Origin: Lepidostoma basale
Taxonomy: Eukaryota; Arthropoda; Insecta; Trichoptera; Lepidostomatidae
Direction: 5' to 3'
NCBI GenBank assembly: GCA_022606425.2
Contig: JAHDVF020000074.1
Coordinates: 186,001-250,000 of the forward strand
Length of the DNA: 64,000 nucleotides
The notes under the pieces were generated by a model. The model was not told the origin of the DNA and searched no databases. It worked only from the letters and a program-made list of their open reading frames with translations. The position numbers were made by a program, and so were the translations under genes. This document shows positions 20,425 to 32,029 of the stretch, piece after piece (within the stretch, counting starts at the first letter, position 1; each line of letters begins with the position of its first letter).

Positions 20425-20884
20425 ACAACAACAACAAACCATCACAGCGTTTCCCCGTAGGGGTAGGCAAAGAGATTGGACCACCACACTACTCTATCCT
20501 GGCACACCTTTCTAGCTTCCTCCACATTCACACAGCGAGTCATACACGCAAGTTGATTCTTCCGATTATTTGATTAATTTGGTCATGCCATGTTTTCCTC
20601 GGTCTGCCTCGACTCCGAACTTCATTTACATCATTAAAGTATACTTTCTAAACCACTCTTTCTCCATCCATGCGCTCCATATGTCCGGACCAACGCAGCG
20701 ATCCTTTCATAATTTTGTTCATAATACTTTCCTCCGCTCTACTTCGCTTTCTTGTATCAGCATTTGAGATTTTGTCATATATCATTTTACCACACATACG
20801 TCTAAGGGGCCTCATCTCTACCGCATTTATTCTGCTCTCATCCTTCTTCTGCCAGTTCCATGCTTCGCTTCCATACATTAGGTT
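20425..20884 (-). mobile_element. LINE-1f copy, (GTT)n tail
   Basis: Tail (AAC)n at 20425-20440 on the plus strand; stop, C-terminal block, then MYGSEAWNWQKKDESRINAV at the 5' end (open 20648-20878). Inserted in LINE-2f. Confidence 0.88.
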
Positions 20885-21312
20885 AATTAACTATTATTAT
20901 TTTATAGGCGGTTCTGAAAGTGAATGTAATGAACCGGTTGAAGGCCTTTGAGATGTGGATATATCGAAGAATGATCCGTGAGCTGTGGACCGATGAGGTC
21001 AGTAATGCAGACGTACTACAGAGCGCCGGAGTTGTTGTCGAGTGTAATGGCTAGAAAGATTTCATATTTAGATCATATGCTATGGGGAAAAAAATATCAC
21101 CTTGTTCAGCTGATAATCATGTGAACGATGGAGGGACAGCGGGGAGTTAGCAGAAGGCACTTAATCTGGCTGCAGAATACAAGAAATTGGACGGAAATCA
21201 CAAGAAATTGGATTTGAGAACCTGTTCTAAGTAGCGCAAGACAGGGATGCTTTTGCTTCAGCAGTTACTGACTTTGAGGAGACTTGACACGGCGCCAGAA
21301 GTAAAAGAAGAT

Positions 21313-21847
21313 AGTTCAATTAGTTGTTGTATTTCACTGCACAATATTTAATAAAACAAATGAATTATTTTCAATGAAACTGAGGGTACAAGTATATAAA
21401 TATGTGTTGGTGCCTTTATATTTCCCAATGCCATTGTCCAGTCCAACTAAATCCCGTGCGATTGTGTTTACCTCGTTGAGCTTGAAAAATACTTACCGCC
21501 CTTTAAGGATAACATTTTCTATTTTCAGCTGTAATATGGCGACCCATTTCGGGCTTACAACGATATTATTTTTGAACCATTTTGCCGATACAATATTCTC
21601 ATTTTTTTTCTAAAAACTATTCTCAAGAGAACTGTAGTAAAGTGAAGGCAAAATAGAAGCAGAAAGCTTATTTTTAGATACGTTATTTGTAATATTAAAT
21701 GAATGAAAATTATTCATTCTCCAAATATATAAACACATTTGTTTTGTTTAACCTATGTTAATACCACATTATGGACAATCGATTATAAATATTTTAAATT
21801 TTCGTATGAAGCATTCACTTCGTAGAAAGACTTTTTTAATTTTTTAA
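21313..21847. other. unique AT-rich stretch
   Basis: Frame 21374-21613 has no domain; nothing else seen. Confidence 0.35.
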
Positions 21848-22072
21848 ATATTTGTATTTAAAATAAAAACACTGTACTTAGTTTTTTACCACTATGCGGT
21901 TATTTTAATTGCCGACTAGTTTCGCTTGTACCCAAGCTTCCTCAGGGTTTTGTAATAACTTTATTACGAAGCCCTGAGGAAGCTTGGGTACAAGCGAAAC
22001 TAGTCGGGAATTAAAAACACCGCATAGTGGTGAAAAACAAAGCACAGTGTTTTTATTTTTTTTATTTTAAAT
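21848..22072. repeat. P3 palindrome with two intact hammerhead-like cores
   Basis: Near-perfect arms (AAATAAAAACACTGT..CTTTGTTTTTCACCACTATGCGGT and its complement). Plus arm: CTGAGGA (21974-21980), A, GCTTG-GGTA-CAAGC, GAAACTAGTC (21996-22005). Minus arm has the same boxes at 21914-21945. Confidence 0.9.
21899..21960 (-). ncRNA. hammerhead-like motif (P3)
   Basis: Minus strand: GTTATT, ACAAAA, CC, CTGAGGA, A, GCTTG/CAAGC stem II, GAAACTAGTC, GG, CAATTAA, AATAAC. Inner stem I CC/GG and outer stem I GTTATT/AATAAC flank an internal loop, the stem I style known from natural type I hammerheads. Core boxes canonical. Confidence 0.6.
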
Positions 22073-23282
22073 AAAAATAATAAAAAAAATTATAAATATT
22101 ACAGTCCTAGGTTTTGGTTGCATTATTACTTTTCCATATTTATAACATTTAAATGAATAAGCAGTGCTTGTTCTAGAAAATAATATAAAAGTAATATAAG
22201 AAATCAGGTTTTTAATAATTATAAGATTTATTTACAGTTCTTGCTAGTATTTTAATGGATTGATTCACAATGATATCTAAAATTTAAATATAAACGCTGC
22301 AACTAATATTCGCGATCGATTCGAAAAAAATATGAAACAAGAAAGTAACTCTATAAGTTGGGTTTTAATTTGAATTATAAAATACGAAAAATATGGGTTT
22401 TCTGCTTAGATTTTAAATCTGTCGGAACATTTATGCACTTACGTCGCTGGTAGTTGTTAAGTCGAAATACGATATAGATTATTCAGCAACTAAAACCTAA
22501 GATTAGCAATTAAATAAACATAAATGGTGACCTTTTATGTTAACAAGAGTCGTAATCCTAAATATATAAACTTGATTGGAAATTTCTTAACCAAAACACA
22601 CATAATTTTTTTTTTTAATGTCGTTATTCTGTCTTCATAGTTATTAAAAATCTCGTCAAGTTTCCGTGAGATTAGGAAATATACAAGGGTGTTAATGGGA
22701 ATCGCACTTAACCCTTTTAATTTGCTAGGATGTTGAAGTATTTATTTGGTAACAGAATCTGTGAAGAGTCATATTAACACCGCCACTTAAAACTTCAACA
22801 CCCTCCTAATGGATACTTATTGATGAGCTGATAATTGTTGGAACATGTGGTTTGTGACAAAAAAATACTAGACAAACTACACTTAAAATGGATGGGTTCG
22901 TGAACCACGATTATATTTGAGATTATTTAAGTGCTTAAAAATATACCAGATGATTTATTATCTCTTGTGGGAATGACATATTTCGCCATGCTAAGGCTTT
23001 ATAATTTTTTTTATGTGCTACGTCATACCCCTTTGACATTGACTATTACTTGAGAGTACGCGTCTCTGTCTCTGGCAGCTCGAAACAGCTCCTTAAAGTT
23101 TTTTTAAACCAATCCAGTCCTTTTATTGTGGAGCCTGGAGATTCGTTTCCTGCCAGGACCATTATCTTTATAATTACGAAGGCAAAACTATACGTTTTCA
23201 TTTGCATGAATGATTTATTGATGTAAGGGTGGTGGCTTAGCTCAACTGATAATTTGCGAACTGGTAGATCAAACATGTATCA
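22073..23282. other. unique AT-rich stretch
   Basis: No gene. 22970-23005 is a P1 fragment on the minus strand (GGCGAAATATGTCATTCCCAC). Frame 23046-23276 shows no domain. Confidence 0.4.
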
Positions 23283-23455
23283 GAAAGGCAATGAGAATAT
23301 AATAATAAGATGGAGAACTCCCATGCGATGATCTGACGACATTAGAAAAATGTCTGATGACTGGATGCGAATAGCACAAGATTGGAATATGTGGAGAAAT
23401 AGGGGGAGGCATAAGTCCAGCAGTACACGACATAGGCTGTATAAGAAAATTGAGT
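23283..23455 (+). mobile_element. LINE-4f 3' end
   Basis: Reads RWRTPM, DDIRKM, DWMRIAQDWNMWRN then, one frame over, GEAYVQQYTT-like. Same C-terminal motif at 50655-50911 and 63440-63770. Confidence 0.65.
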
Positions 23456-23515
23456 TATGATTTAATGTGGAGTTATACAAACTTGATCCAGTAGAGTAAA
23501 GAATATTATAATATT

Positions 23516-24105
23516 CTTCTTCTTCTTCTTCCCTTTTTGTAGACTCAGGAGTCTGTTATTTCAGGCGGGTCCTCTTGAGATGCTGAACTCCAGCTTTCTC
23601 TCCACCGTTTCGGGGGTCTTCCTGGTCGGCGTTGTCCGTTTGGCGTTCCATGGAGAGCTATGTGTGGTATTCTATTTGAGCTCATCCTTTCTACGTGTTC
23701 ATGCCAGTATCGCCGTCTTTGACGTCCCCATCTGACCACATCTTTGACCTCGCAGATTTCTCGGATTGCTGTATTCCTAACTCGATCACGTAGGGTCTTG
23801 CCAGCTATAGCGCGGAGCGTTTTCATCTCGGTTGTCCTGAGCATGCTCTTTGTCTTGACAGTATCTGCCCTCGATTCAATGCCATATGTGAGGATTGGTC
23901 GCACACAGGTCTTGTAGATGCGTACCTTGCTGTCAGTCCTCATGTCCCTGTTTCTCCATATGACATCTTTCAGGCAGCCTGCAACTGCTGCAGCCCTATC
24001 CACCTGTGACCTTACTTCTCTGGGGAGGTCATTAGAGCTGGTTACTTCGCTTCCGAGATATCTGAATAGGTCCACCTGTTCGATTTCCTCCTGGCGTACG
24101 GGATA
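23516..24105 (-). mobile_element. LINE-3f 3' end, (AAG)n tail
   Basis: An open minus frame (24075-23545, continuing upstream of its first Met) reads VDLFRYLGSEVTSSNDL, KVRIYKTCVRPILTYGIESR, TTEMKTLRAIAGKTLRDR, RYWHEHVERMSS and RRPGRPPKRWRESW, the C-terminal part of a LINE ORF after the reverse transcriptase. The stop is near 23545 and the (AAG)n tail at 23516-23530 follows after about 15 bp. The best open LINE frame in the window (176+ residues), so relatively young; 5'-truncated. Clade uncertain. Confidence 0.85.
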
Positions 24106-24207
24106 TAATATTATAAATAAAAAAACTTATTTTGGAGAAAAATGTACGAATTTTATTGATGGTCGGGGTAATAATTTTGTAAAACTTCATTATTAATTTT
24201 AAAAAAC

Positions 24208-24258
24208 TAACTAACCATCACGCCGTGTTCCCGGAGGTGTAGGCAGAAAGAATGGAAA
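24208..24258 (-). mobile_element. LINE-1f, last 50 bp only
   Basis: ACTAACTAACCATCACGCCGTG..AGGTGTAGGCAGAAAGAATGG; a very short 5'-truncated end. Confidence 0.75.
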
Positions 24259-24274
24259 AATAATTTAAATTAGT

Positions 24275-24675
24275 AAATACGATTGTTAAGTGGTTTTAAT
24301 TGGATTTAATTGATATACATAATATAAATTATTACAAATTTGTTTCGCCTTGTGAGGGAATTCTCAAAATGAACCTAATCGCCAAACAGTTAAATGTTAC
24401 TGTTTATCATTATGTATTGAACCTCGAAAATTCCTAGAAATTCAGTTGTAAATTTACTCATATTAATTGTAAGAAAAACATTTATACTGTTTTATTAAAC
24501 AACTCAAAAATTTGCATTACACAATTTCCCCCCATCCTCAATTTTCTAAAATCAATATAAGGACACACTGATTTGCGATTAGGTACAGTTTGTGAATACC
24601 CTCGCAAGACGAAACAAGTCACAATTTCTATAATTTATGTAAATTAAATCCAAATTAAACCACTAAACAATCGTG
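24275..24675. repeat. P8 palindrome with decayed ribozyme-like boxes
   Basis: Outer arms GTAAATACGATTGTTAAGTGGTTTTAATTGGATTTAA and their inverse. Minus arm: TTGAGAA..CCCTCACAAGGC, GAAACAAAT (24326-24365). Plus arm: TTGTGAATACCCTCGCAAGAC, GAAACAAGTC (24590-24622). About 210 bp separate the arms. Second member at 33438-33640. Confidence 0.7.
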
Positions 24676-24679
24676 TTTA

Positions 24680-25785
24680 CTATTATAAAAAAAATATGTA
24701 CTAATTTTATGTATTTGAAAATTCTACTTTTATTTTCCACAGTAAAAACAGACACGTCAATTTTACAAAACCGAACAGCACAGTTCCACCATGACGTCCA
24801 AACCATTTAACTGACAGGGAATATTGTATCATTCGTTTGACGTCGGATATCCGTTCTGTCGGGAGCCGTGGAGCGGGGCAATTAATAACTTCACCTGCAC
24901 ATCCGCTCCTCGTTCCAGTTTGTTCGTAATTACGTGTTATACTGCTACTTTAATGCTAAATTTAAATTATTTTTCACTGAAGCACTGAAATTTAAAGTTT
25001 TAAACATGGTCATATAAAAATCGTGCTGGTAAATGACATTTAAGTTTGAATGTTTTTAATGATTTTCTAGGTGTTTTTTAATGTTTTTTAATGGTGGTTT
25101 TCTAGGTGATTTTCTAGGTGATTTTCTAGATGTTTTTTAATAAATTTTAGGTAGTTTTTAATGATTTTCTAGGTGTTCTTTAATGATGTTCGTAAATACG
25201 TGATGTTTTTCCACCCTAAAATTACTTGTTATACTGAACTCTACATTTAAATTTCACAATAAAAGAAATTGTTTATTAACACGTGCATATATTTCAACTT
25301 TCATTCGCTGCTTCAGTTAAATTTAACTACATAATTCTGGAATAAATATGTATCTAATGAGACTTTCTTGGAAAGGACTTTAATCAAATGAAATCAGAGC
25401 TTATTCTGGTAGAGTTTCGAATCCAATTTTGAGATAATTTTGTTCCACTTGCTAAGATCAGTCTTAAATATGGTAGAAATTTCAAAGTTTCCAATGAAAA
25501 AAAAAATCTTATTTTCCAACCGAGCGAATCTGGTAAACAAACTTGAGTGCCTGTGAGGTTCAATGGCTTTCAATTTTATATCTCCAATTTTGTATCCCAG
25601 CGGAACGTTTCAAGGTTTTTTTTTATGATTAATAATGCAAAGATTCGTTTCATTCATAAACTTATTTAAAGACCAATTACAATCAATGTCTTGTTCACAT
25701 CACAGATATGATTAACATAAAATAAATTGTCTATAGAATAAGACGCAAATCATTTTGTAGAACAAATTTAAAACTCAGTAGACGG
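24680..25785. other. unique stretch
   Basis: GC-richer island at 24770-24935 without a coding frame; 25046-25195 is the degenerate tandem repeat listed separately; remainder AT-rich. Confidence 0.4.
25046..25195. repeat. degenerate tandem repeat
   Basis: Repeated variants of TTTTTAATGATTTTCTAGGTG and GATTTTCTAGGTG, unit about 13-21 bp. Confidence 0.65.
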
Positions 25786-25970
25786 CTAGTGAGTAGTAAG
25801 TGCTACGACTTCCACACCGATTGTGATTATCACACTGTCTTTGGGATTGTATATAATTCACGTTACAATAAAATGGCGATATATGAGCTACCTATCACAT
25901 ATCGTAATCAATGTGACCCTTTACTTTGATTTGGCTCGCGTTATAATGATGTAATGACCGATTCAACACA
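25786..25970 (+). mobile_element. tRNA-like SINE
   Basis: GGCTAGTGAGTAGTAAGTGC head (B box lost), GTGATTATCACACTG, CAATAAAATGGCGATA, CTACCTATCACATATC and TTGGCTCGCGTTATAATGATGTAA end. Confidence 0.75.
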
Positions 25971-26508
25971 TATAATAACATATCTTTATTTTTTATTAAT
26001 TTCATAGCTGTTCATGATAAAATAGTGACAATATTCATCTATGTCCGAAAAATCGAAATCGGCTACATTAAACCTGTAGAAAAATAATTAAAAAAATTTA
26101 ACTATTATTTTATACAAATTTATAATGAGTTTCGTTTCTTGCCTACGTTGATTTTACATGTAATAAAATTCGTTTAACATTATTAAAACGGTGGCAGTGA
26201 TAGAATACAGATTCTCCCACGCACGGAATAGCTGTCATTTCGCGATATCTTTCGCATCATGTCATTCAGTATGGTCACGCATATGTTATACGCTCCATAT
26301 AATGGGTATACTGCGAATTAAAATAATTACACTTTTTGAATATTTCCATAAATATTCGAAAACGCGTATAAAGATTTAATTCTATTCTTAAAGATAACAT
26401 AAATTATACATTTATTGTTTTCCAAACGAATTCTATGAAATCCATAATACTTTCATATGAAGCGCTTTATTTGTAGTGCGACATTTTTTAAATAATTTAA
26501 AACACTTT
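25971..26508. other. unique stretch
   Basis: GC-richer at 26190-26310 with one short open frame and no domain. Confidence 0.35.
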
Positions 26509-26668
26509 AATATTTAGTTTTTAAACCACTTTATTTTGTTTTAACGAACTAACCGATTTCTCCCTTCGTCGGGGTTAACATTTTGTTTTTGTAACCCTGA
26601 AGAAACTACGGTGGGAGCAAAACCGGTTGGTTCGATAAAACAAAATAAAGTGACCTTAAAACAAAGTA
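26509..26668. repeat. P3 palindrome
   Basis: Arms CACTTTATTTTGTTTTA(A/T)CGAAC and inverse around GTTTTTGTAACCCTGAAG. The minus arm has lost stem II; the plus arm keeps the layout. Confidence 0.8.
26593..26632 (+). ncRNA. hammerhead-like motif (P3)
   Basis: AACC, CTGAAGA (canonical), A, stem-loop, then AAAACCGGT, T, GGTT. Stem I AACC/GGTT 4 bp; stem III ACC/GGT; G12 of the core is A, so likely inactive. Confidence 0.5.
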
Positions 26669-27287
26669 TACAAGTGATTTATATTACTATATAATCATAT
26701 AAAATCCAAAATTTTATTTTTGGGGTTTTCTAGTAAAATCGCACAACTACTTGTGTTGTATTCAAAAATATTAATATTTAGGTTATCTTTACTTAATATT
26801 TTTTTAATTTTGCTAATTTATTTTATTATAAATGATGTCCTTCTATACAGATTTAAACAATATAATTCTTATAGATATTTTAAATACGTTAAAAACCCTG
26901 TATAATTAAAATGTTTATAAAATAAAACAAACAATTAAAATTATGTGTAGTATTGTGAAGCAAGTATAGCAAACAACTGATATTACAGCATATCAAAATC
27001 CAAGTATTTCTTAAAATCCAATAAAATCTAAACAATCGATATCTAATTGCTTGTGTTAGATGCAGCTCCCGTGACAAATTTGTGTATTGATATTTTTAAA
27101 TACAAATTAATTATAACTAATACAAAATAATATAAAATCAATGGAAAAACTTATAATAAAAATACTTTGAGGATATTTTAAAAAGTTGGGAATTAAATAT
27201 TATATAAAAGTTGGTAATGGTAATGTATTATTATTATGTATAAAAGTTGGCAATTATACATGTTTTATAAACTTATATCTATTAAAT

Positions 27288-27840
27288 ATTACATTGTTTT
27301 GGCCGAAACACTATGATACTTCAACATTATTAATATTAAAATTTAAAACACTGTATTAATAATTAATAATACCTTTCACTTGTGTTCCATTTTCTTAGTA
27401 ATGTAATATACTTCCTTCTAATGTTTATCGTCCCTAATTTATTTTATGACTCATCGCACTTGAATTAATTCCATGTATTATTGTACTTTATAATTACTGG
27501 TTTTCCCACATTTATTATGTTTGCTTATAATAATATTATTTAAGTTTCTTCACCTAATTGACAATACCCTTTCATTTCTTGTATGTATAATTGTCCCTTC
27601 TAATCGCTGTTTTCTCCACCTTTGTTGTATTATACTTAATTTAAACTATCCACTAACCATACTAATGAGTTTTTTACCCTATAAATAGTAAATTTTATTA
27701 ATTTGTTACTTTAGTTTATTGTAACACCTAATGATGCCAACATCGGTTGGCGAAACAGCTGTCGCGACACTCTCACTGAATAAAAAAAAAATTGTGATAT
27801 TATAACAGTGATTTAAATTTTAACAGTAATAAACTTGTAT
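27288..27840. repeat. P2 element with spread arms
   Basis: Left outer arm 27288-27355 (GGCCGAAACACTATGATACTTC, AACACTGTATTAAT) and right arm 27715-27840 with CTAATGA (27728-27734), T, GCCAAC-ATCG-GTTGGC, GAAACAGCTGTC (27752-27763) are separated by about 360 bp of AT-rich DNA that replaces the centre and left core. Confidence 0.7.
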
Positions 27841-28936
27841 TTTTCTCATAGAATAGAGTGTTCTATTATCACTGAGGAATTTGATTTTATTTTAAAAATG
27901 CAATATATTTTTATTTAGATTATTCTTCGTGCATTAAATAAATGAAATAATACATCATAAATTCCTAGATTGAAACATCTCAAGCAAAGTTACTAAGAAA
28001 CACAATATTGTTTATTCCTGGAGTGTTTTCTCTCATACAAAGTTTTCTTTGTTGTTTTTTCTTTAGAAAAATTCGTTGTTTGAAGTCTACGTGATATGAG
28101 CGAGGTTATTCCAAACAACCACCTCGAAATTTGTAAAAGTTTTATTATAATTTTAGCCTTAAGAGCATTTTAAATTCCTCCTTTGCTCAGAAAATATGTT
28201 AGATGCTGGCTTTACGATCTTAAAAGTATAAACTTACAATGCTCTAAGCGCTTCTTTTCACGAAAAATGTTATTTTATTATACACACTATGCATTAGAGA
28301 TTATTTCGTTCAAAACACACTGTTCATTTCTTATGATATTTAACTACTGAAAAACAAATTTCTCCGTTAAAATAAACTGGTATGTAGAAAAACATATTGA
28401 CATATTTTTTTACTCGGTCTTGAGCTTTTATGTGATTATTGTAATAAGTAAGTGTTGTTGATTATCCAAAATAATATAAATACGTTAGATTTTTTAGTAA
28501 AAATATTAAATTGCATTTTTATCTTAAAACCATAATTAGCTCATTTCTTTAAAAGGCCTGAATATAAATTTTAATATCCACTGTATTCGATTTTTTTAAA
28601 TTATTTTTTTTTTTTAGTAGAAATGTATTAATAACACATCAATATAAAAAAGGAACAAGATCGTATTCAGAATTATAACCAAAACCCCTAGATCAAGAGC
28701 TAAGCGTTCCGTCCCTTATGGGTTATTTGATTATATAGAATATTGATTTGATATTGCTATGTTTTCCTCCATATTTTACACTCTGTAACGCAAAACCAAT
28801 CTACCTTCGGTGATACCAGTAGGAAGAACAATTCGGATATAGAATTTAATCTTGAATTTGTCCATTATTGGGTCAGTGAGACAATGTTCATAAACAATAT
28901 ATTTCCACTTCTGGGAAGAGTACTGAAAAATGCTCG
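27841..28936. other. unique AT-rich stretch
   Basis: Nothing recognised; 28080-28260 slightly less AT-rich. Confidence 0.4.
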
Positions 28937-28946
28937 TTCTAGTTAC

Positions 28947-29069
28947 TAACTAACTAACTAACCATCACGACATTTCCCCGGAGGGATAGGCAGAAAGGAT
29001 GGATCGCCCCAATGCTCTGTCCTGGCATACCTCTCTGGCTTCCTCTACATTCATACATCGTACCATATA
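28947..29069 (-). mobile_element. LINE-1f 3' end with 10-bp target duplication
   Basis: (TTAG)n tail then CCATCACGACATTTCCCCGGAGGGATAGGCAG to CATACATCGTACCATATA; flanked by TTCTAGTTAC at 28937-28946 and 29070-29079. Confidence 0.9.
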
Positions 29070-29079
29070 TTCTAGTTAC

Positions 29080-29823
29080 TTATTATGTAAATATATTGTT
29101 TGTATGTCCAAATGAGTTATATAATTATAGCTCGTTTGTTATGTCATATTTGTGTAAAAGAAAAATAAATACTCGTTTATTCAAAAAAAATATATAAAAA
29201 ATTATTTCAACAAATAAATTAACACGTCCAATTTAGCTCTATCATATTTTCACTATTTTATTCTTTGTATTTTTTCCACATTTAATTCGCTTCTTAAAAT
29301 ACATATTATTGTTATGTTGTTTTTGGAGCTTGGTTTTTCCTAAACAAATGTACCAATTCATCCAAAAGAAAGTTATTTTTCATTCAAAAAGTTTTATTAA
29401 CTGAAACAACAAAAAATTAAGGTAAATAATAAAAATCAAGATATTGTTTAACTTGTAACAGGCTTCAGAAAAAAGGTTATGAAAATAAATAATGTACGTC
29501 TCTACTTCCGCGTGTGTATTCAATGCCTCGCATAAACATATTTGTTTTGCTTTCATTTATGCCCCGCATTCAAGTCAAACGTACGGAAGGCTGTTGATAA
29601 AATATACATTCTCGCAGAGGCAGACATAAAAAATAAATGAGAGCTAGGGAAATCCTCAAATCCTTGCTTTCTCACATACAAAGGTAGGCTATGAATATTT
29701 TCGTGTTTTGACTCCAACCTCGTAATTTTACGATGAACATATAATCCATATTAATTATCTTAGTGTGAAGATTTTATCTTCGTTTTTTCTACTTTTATGT
29801 CAGCGTGATCTAATCCCTTTACT
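29080..29823. other. unique AT-rich stretch
   Basis: Nothing recognised; 29510-29650 is less AT-rich. Confidence 0.4.
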
Positions 29824-30002
29824 TCATTGTTTCTTGAACAATGATGTAAAACTCCACATAAAATAATTAATAAGAATAATAACGTCCGTTTTCTAGAAGT
29901 CATATTATATTTTATGTAAATTACATGTTTTGCCTGTCTGTCATTCACATAAAATGTAATAAAACTTCTAGGAAACAGACGTTTTCATTCGTATTAATTA
30001 AG
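29824..30002. repeat. P1 palindrome, decayed centre
   Basis: Arms GTTTCTTGAACAATGATG..AATTAATA, CTAGAAGT..ATTATATTTTATGT and inverse ACATAAAATGTAATAAAACTTCTAG..GTTTTCATTCGTATTAAT. The centre is scrambled; no complete ribozyme box. Confidence 0.75.
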
Positions 30003-30119
30003 CCCAATACGTTTTTACTCATAATAATGGGCAAGATTGAAGTACATTGTGAATTTGCAGATGGTAAGCGTGTTGACAGCACTAAAAATATTAGTACAAA
30101 ACGCACCAACGCGTGATAA

Positions 30120-30815
30120 AAATAAACATTTTAATCCAAAAATGTTATGACCAAAGAAGGGACATCTACTCGTATACTTGTTTTATTGATAACGAAAAGC
30201 GTTTGACAGGGTTAAACACAAAAATTTAATTGAGATACTATTGAGATGTGGTATAGATGAAAAGGATGTGAGAATAATCAAGAACCTGTACTGGGACCAA
30301 AACGCTATCATTAAATTGGAAAATGGGAAAACCTCACAAGTTATTTCCATTCAGCAAGGAATCCGACAGGGGTGTGTTCTCTCATCATTTTTTTTTAATC
30401 TGTACTCTGACTTGAAAGAAGCGTTGACTGTACAAAATCTAGGTGTGAAGGTCAATGAAGTAGCCATCAATTATATCAGATATACAGAAGATACCGTTTT
30501 TATTGCAGATAGTTTAAAATACCTTCAAGAACTGCTTGATAAAATTAACTTCGCTGGTGAACGTTTTGGTTTGAACATTAAAGTGAACAAAACTAAAATG
30601 ATGGTTTTTCATCATGTCCATCCTGCACGAAAGGCTGTTGGTATAGAGAGGGTAAAACAGTTCAGGTACTTGATAAGCACGATTAATGAGAAATTGGACC
30701 CTGACACTGAGATAAAATGCAGAATAGAAGCGAATATTAATTGTGAACAAGCAGCATATCGTTTATTTAACGCTATTCACATATATTATTCTTATTTAGT
30801 TAAAACATGAAAAGT
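30120..30815 (+). pseudogene. LINE-2f reverse transcriptase remnant
   Basis: Open 30241-30810 (189 residues) with IRQGCVLSSFFFNLYSDL (RT motif B/4 region), RYTEDTVFIADSL where YADD is expected (motif C), INVKVNKTKMMV-like and VKQFRYLISTINEKLDPDTEI. Upstream, FIDNEK then a frameshift and AFDRVKHKN (motif A) at 30182-30215. The first catalytic Asp of YADD is Glu, so the enzyme is dead even apart from the frameshift and truncation. Relatives at 20150-21312 and 40600-40985. Confidence 0.85.
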
Positions 30816-31721
30816 CTTAACAAAGAGAGCATGAAAAGAAAAGATTTCATCTTAGTCAATAAGGCAAATGAGTGTTAGAAGAACTAAAAAAACGAAAAAT
30901 ATAAAGTTATATTTTGTATAAGTAGCAATGCTGAAATTTAACAATGAAGGAGTCCCAAATTATAGTAGCTGATTACAATATGAATTTAAAAATAATTATT
31001 TCAACCTGGGATAATTCTAAGTTTTAATTAATATACGCAATTGCGTAGTGATTATATATTATATATAATACACAAATATTTAAATGTGTGTGATATTTTT
31101 GTGGCCTATATAATATGTAGAGATGTTGAACTCTCGCAGCAACTACGGCGTAGCAGCGTAGACGCTCCCCTCGGTTTGGCGCATGCATTGTTAACTGGTG
31201 ATAATTTATTTATACACCCACAGGCACCCGCGCCGTAGGCCGATATGAAGAACACGCGGTGGGTGACGCAAGCGTGACAGTGATGTTTTCAAGGCATTTC
31301 TGCTTACAGGAATACATTTCCAAATGTTCTTAGATGGATGGCATAATAAAGTCAGTTTCTTCAAGTGCTATGTAGCGAAAAAGTTGATCTTATACTATCA
31401 AAGCTTTTGTGAAATTCGTTATAATATTGTTAAAATAAGTTTTTATCATATTATTGTGGTTATTTTTATACGTTAAAAACGAGTACGGATGTACAGATAC
31501 GAGACTTGGATATACGAGTATATCACGAACGCAATTGGAAAATTCCTGATACATATATATTAAATATGTAGGTCTACTTAAAGTCCACGCATGGCAGAAA
31601 AATATTTAAATGCTTAAATATTTAAATATATTATAATTCGAATGTTTTCAGTCTTTAATTTGTAAATAATACGTTTTTTTATATTCGAACAACTAAGTGT
31701 CCTTCCGATTTGTATATATTT
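30816..31721. other. unique stretch with GC-richer island 31115-31285
   Basis: The island contains a possible splice acceptor (ACACCCACAG at about 31213-31222) but no long frame after it; could be an untranslated exon or a regulatory element. Rest AT-rich. Confidence 0.35.
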
Positions 31722-31795
31722 CTTCTTCTTTCTTTTTGTAGACCTAAATGGTCTGTCCAGCTGTCCTTCCATTTTTAGGAGGTCTTTTAATTTAT
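31722..31795 (-). mobile_element. LINE-3f 3' fragment
   Basis: (AAG)n tail, CTTTTTGTAGACC..GGTCTGT as at 23530-23560, then decayed coding sequence. Confidence 0.5.
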
Positions 31796-31854
31796 ATTCC
31801 TTGTATAATTTATATTATTTTTCTGATTTATAGAACGTCAAATAAAATGGTTAA

Positions 31855-31975
31855 TTGAAACACCTGATGATGTCAACATAGGTTGACGAAACAGCTGTCG
31901 TGTAAAATAAAAATGCAATTGTGATATATAAAACAAAGTTTTTTTAATTTAACAATATATAATTATGTGTTTGTA
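31855..31975 (+). repeat. P2 element, single arm (not palindromic)
   Basis: From GAAACACCTGATGATG through GCAATTGTGATATATAAAAC to AAGTTTTTTTAATTTAAC; same subtype as 15960-16125 but with one arm only. Confidence 0.75.
31860..31903 (+). ncRNA. complete hammerhead-like motif (P2)
   Basis: ACAC, CTGATGA, T, GTCAAC-ATAG-GTTGAC, GAAACAGCTGTC, GTGT. Stem I ACAC/GTGT 4 bp, stem II 6 bp, stem III ACAG/CTGT, cleavage triplet GTC, all core residues canonical except one extra T before stem II. The most complete single copy in the window. Confidence 0.65.
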
Positions 31976-32029
31976 GATAATCCATCGTTTGGGCGAAAAA
32001 CTATCGATATTTCAAAATTATGTTACAAA

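Larger units (their letters stand above)
20150..21312 (+). mobile_element. LINE-2f remnant, split by LINE-1f
   Basis: First part (20150-20350) reads roughly YLGS.ITNKAFDPNIQIK, SRSAF, KTLFCNDN, LHGCKTWT in shifted frames. The second (20900-21312) reads NRLKAFEMWIYRRMIRELWTDEVSNADVL and ends ARRRR-like. The motif order is that of a LINE reverse transcriptase C-terminal region. The intervening 20425-20884 is a LINE-1f insertion. Confidence 0.75.
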
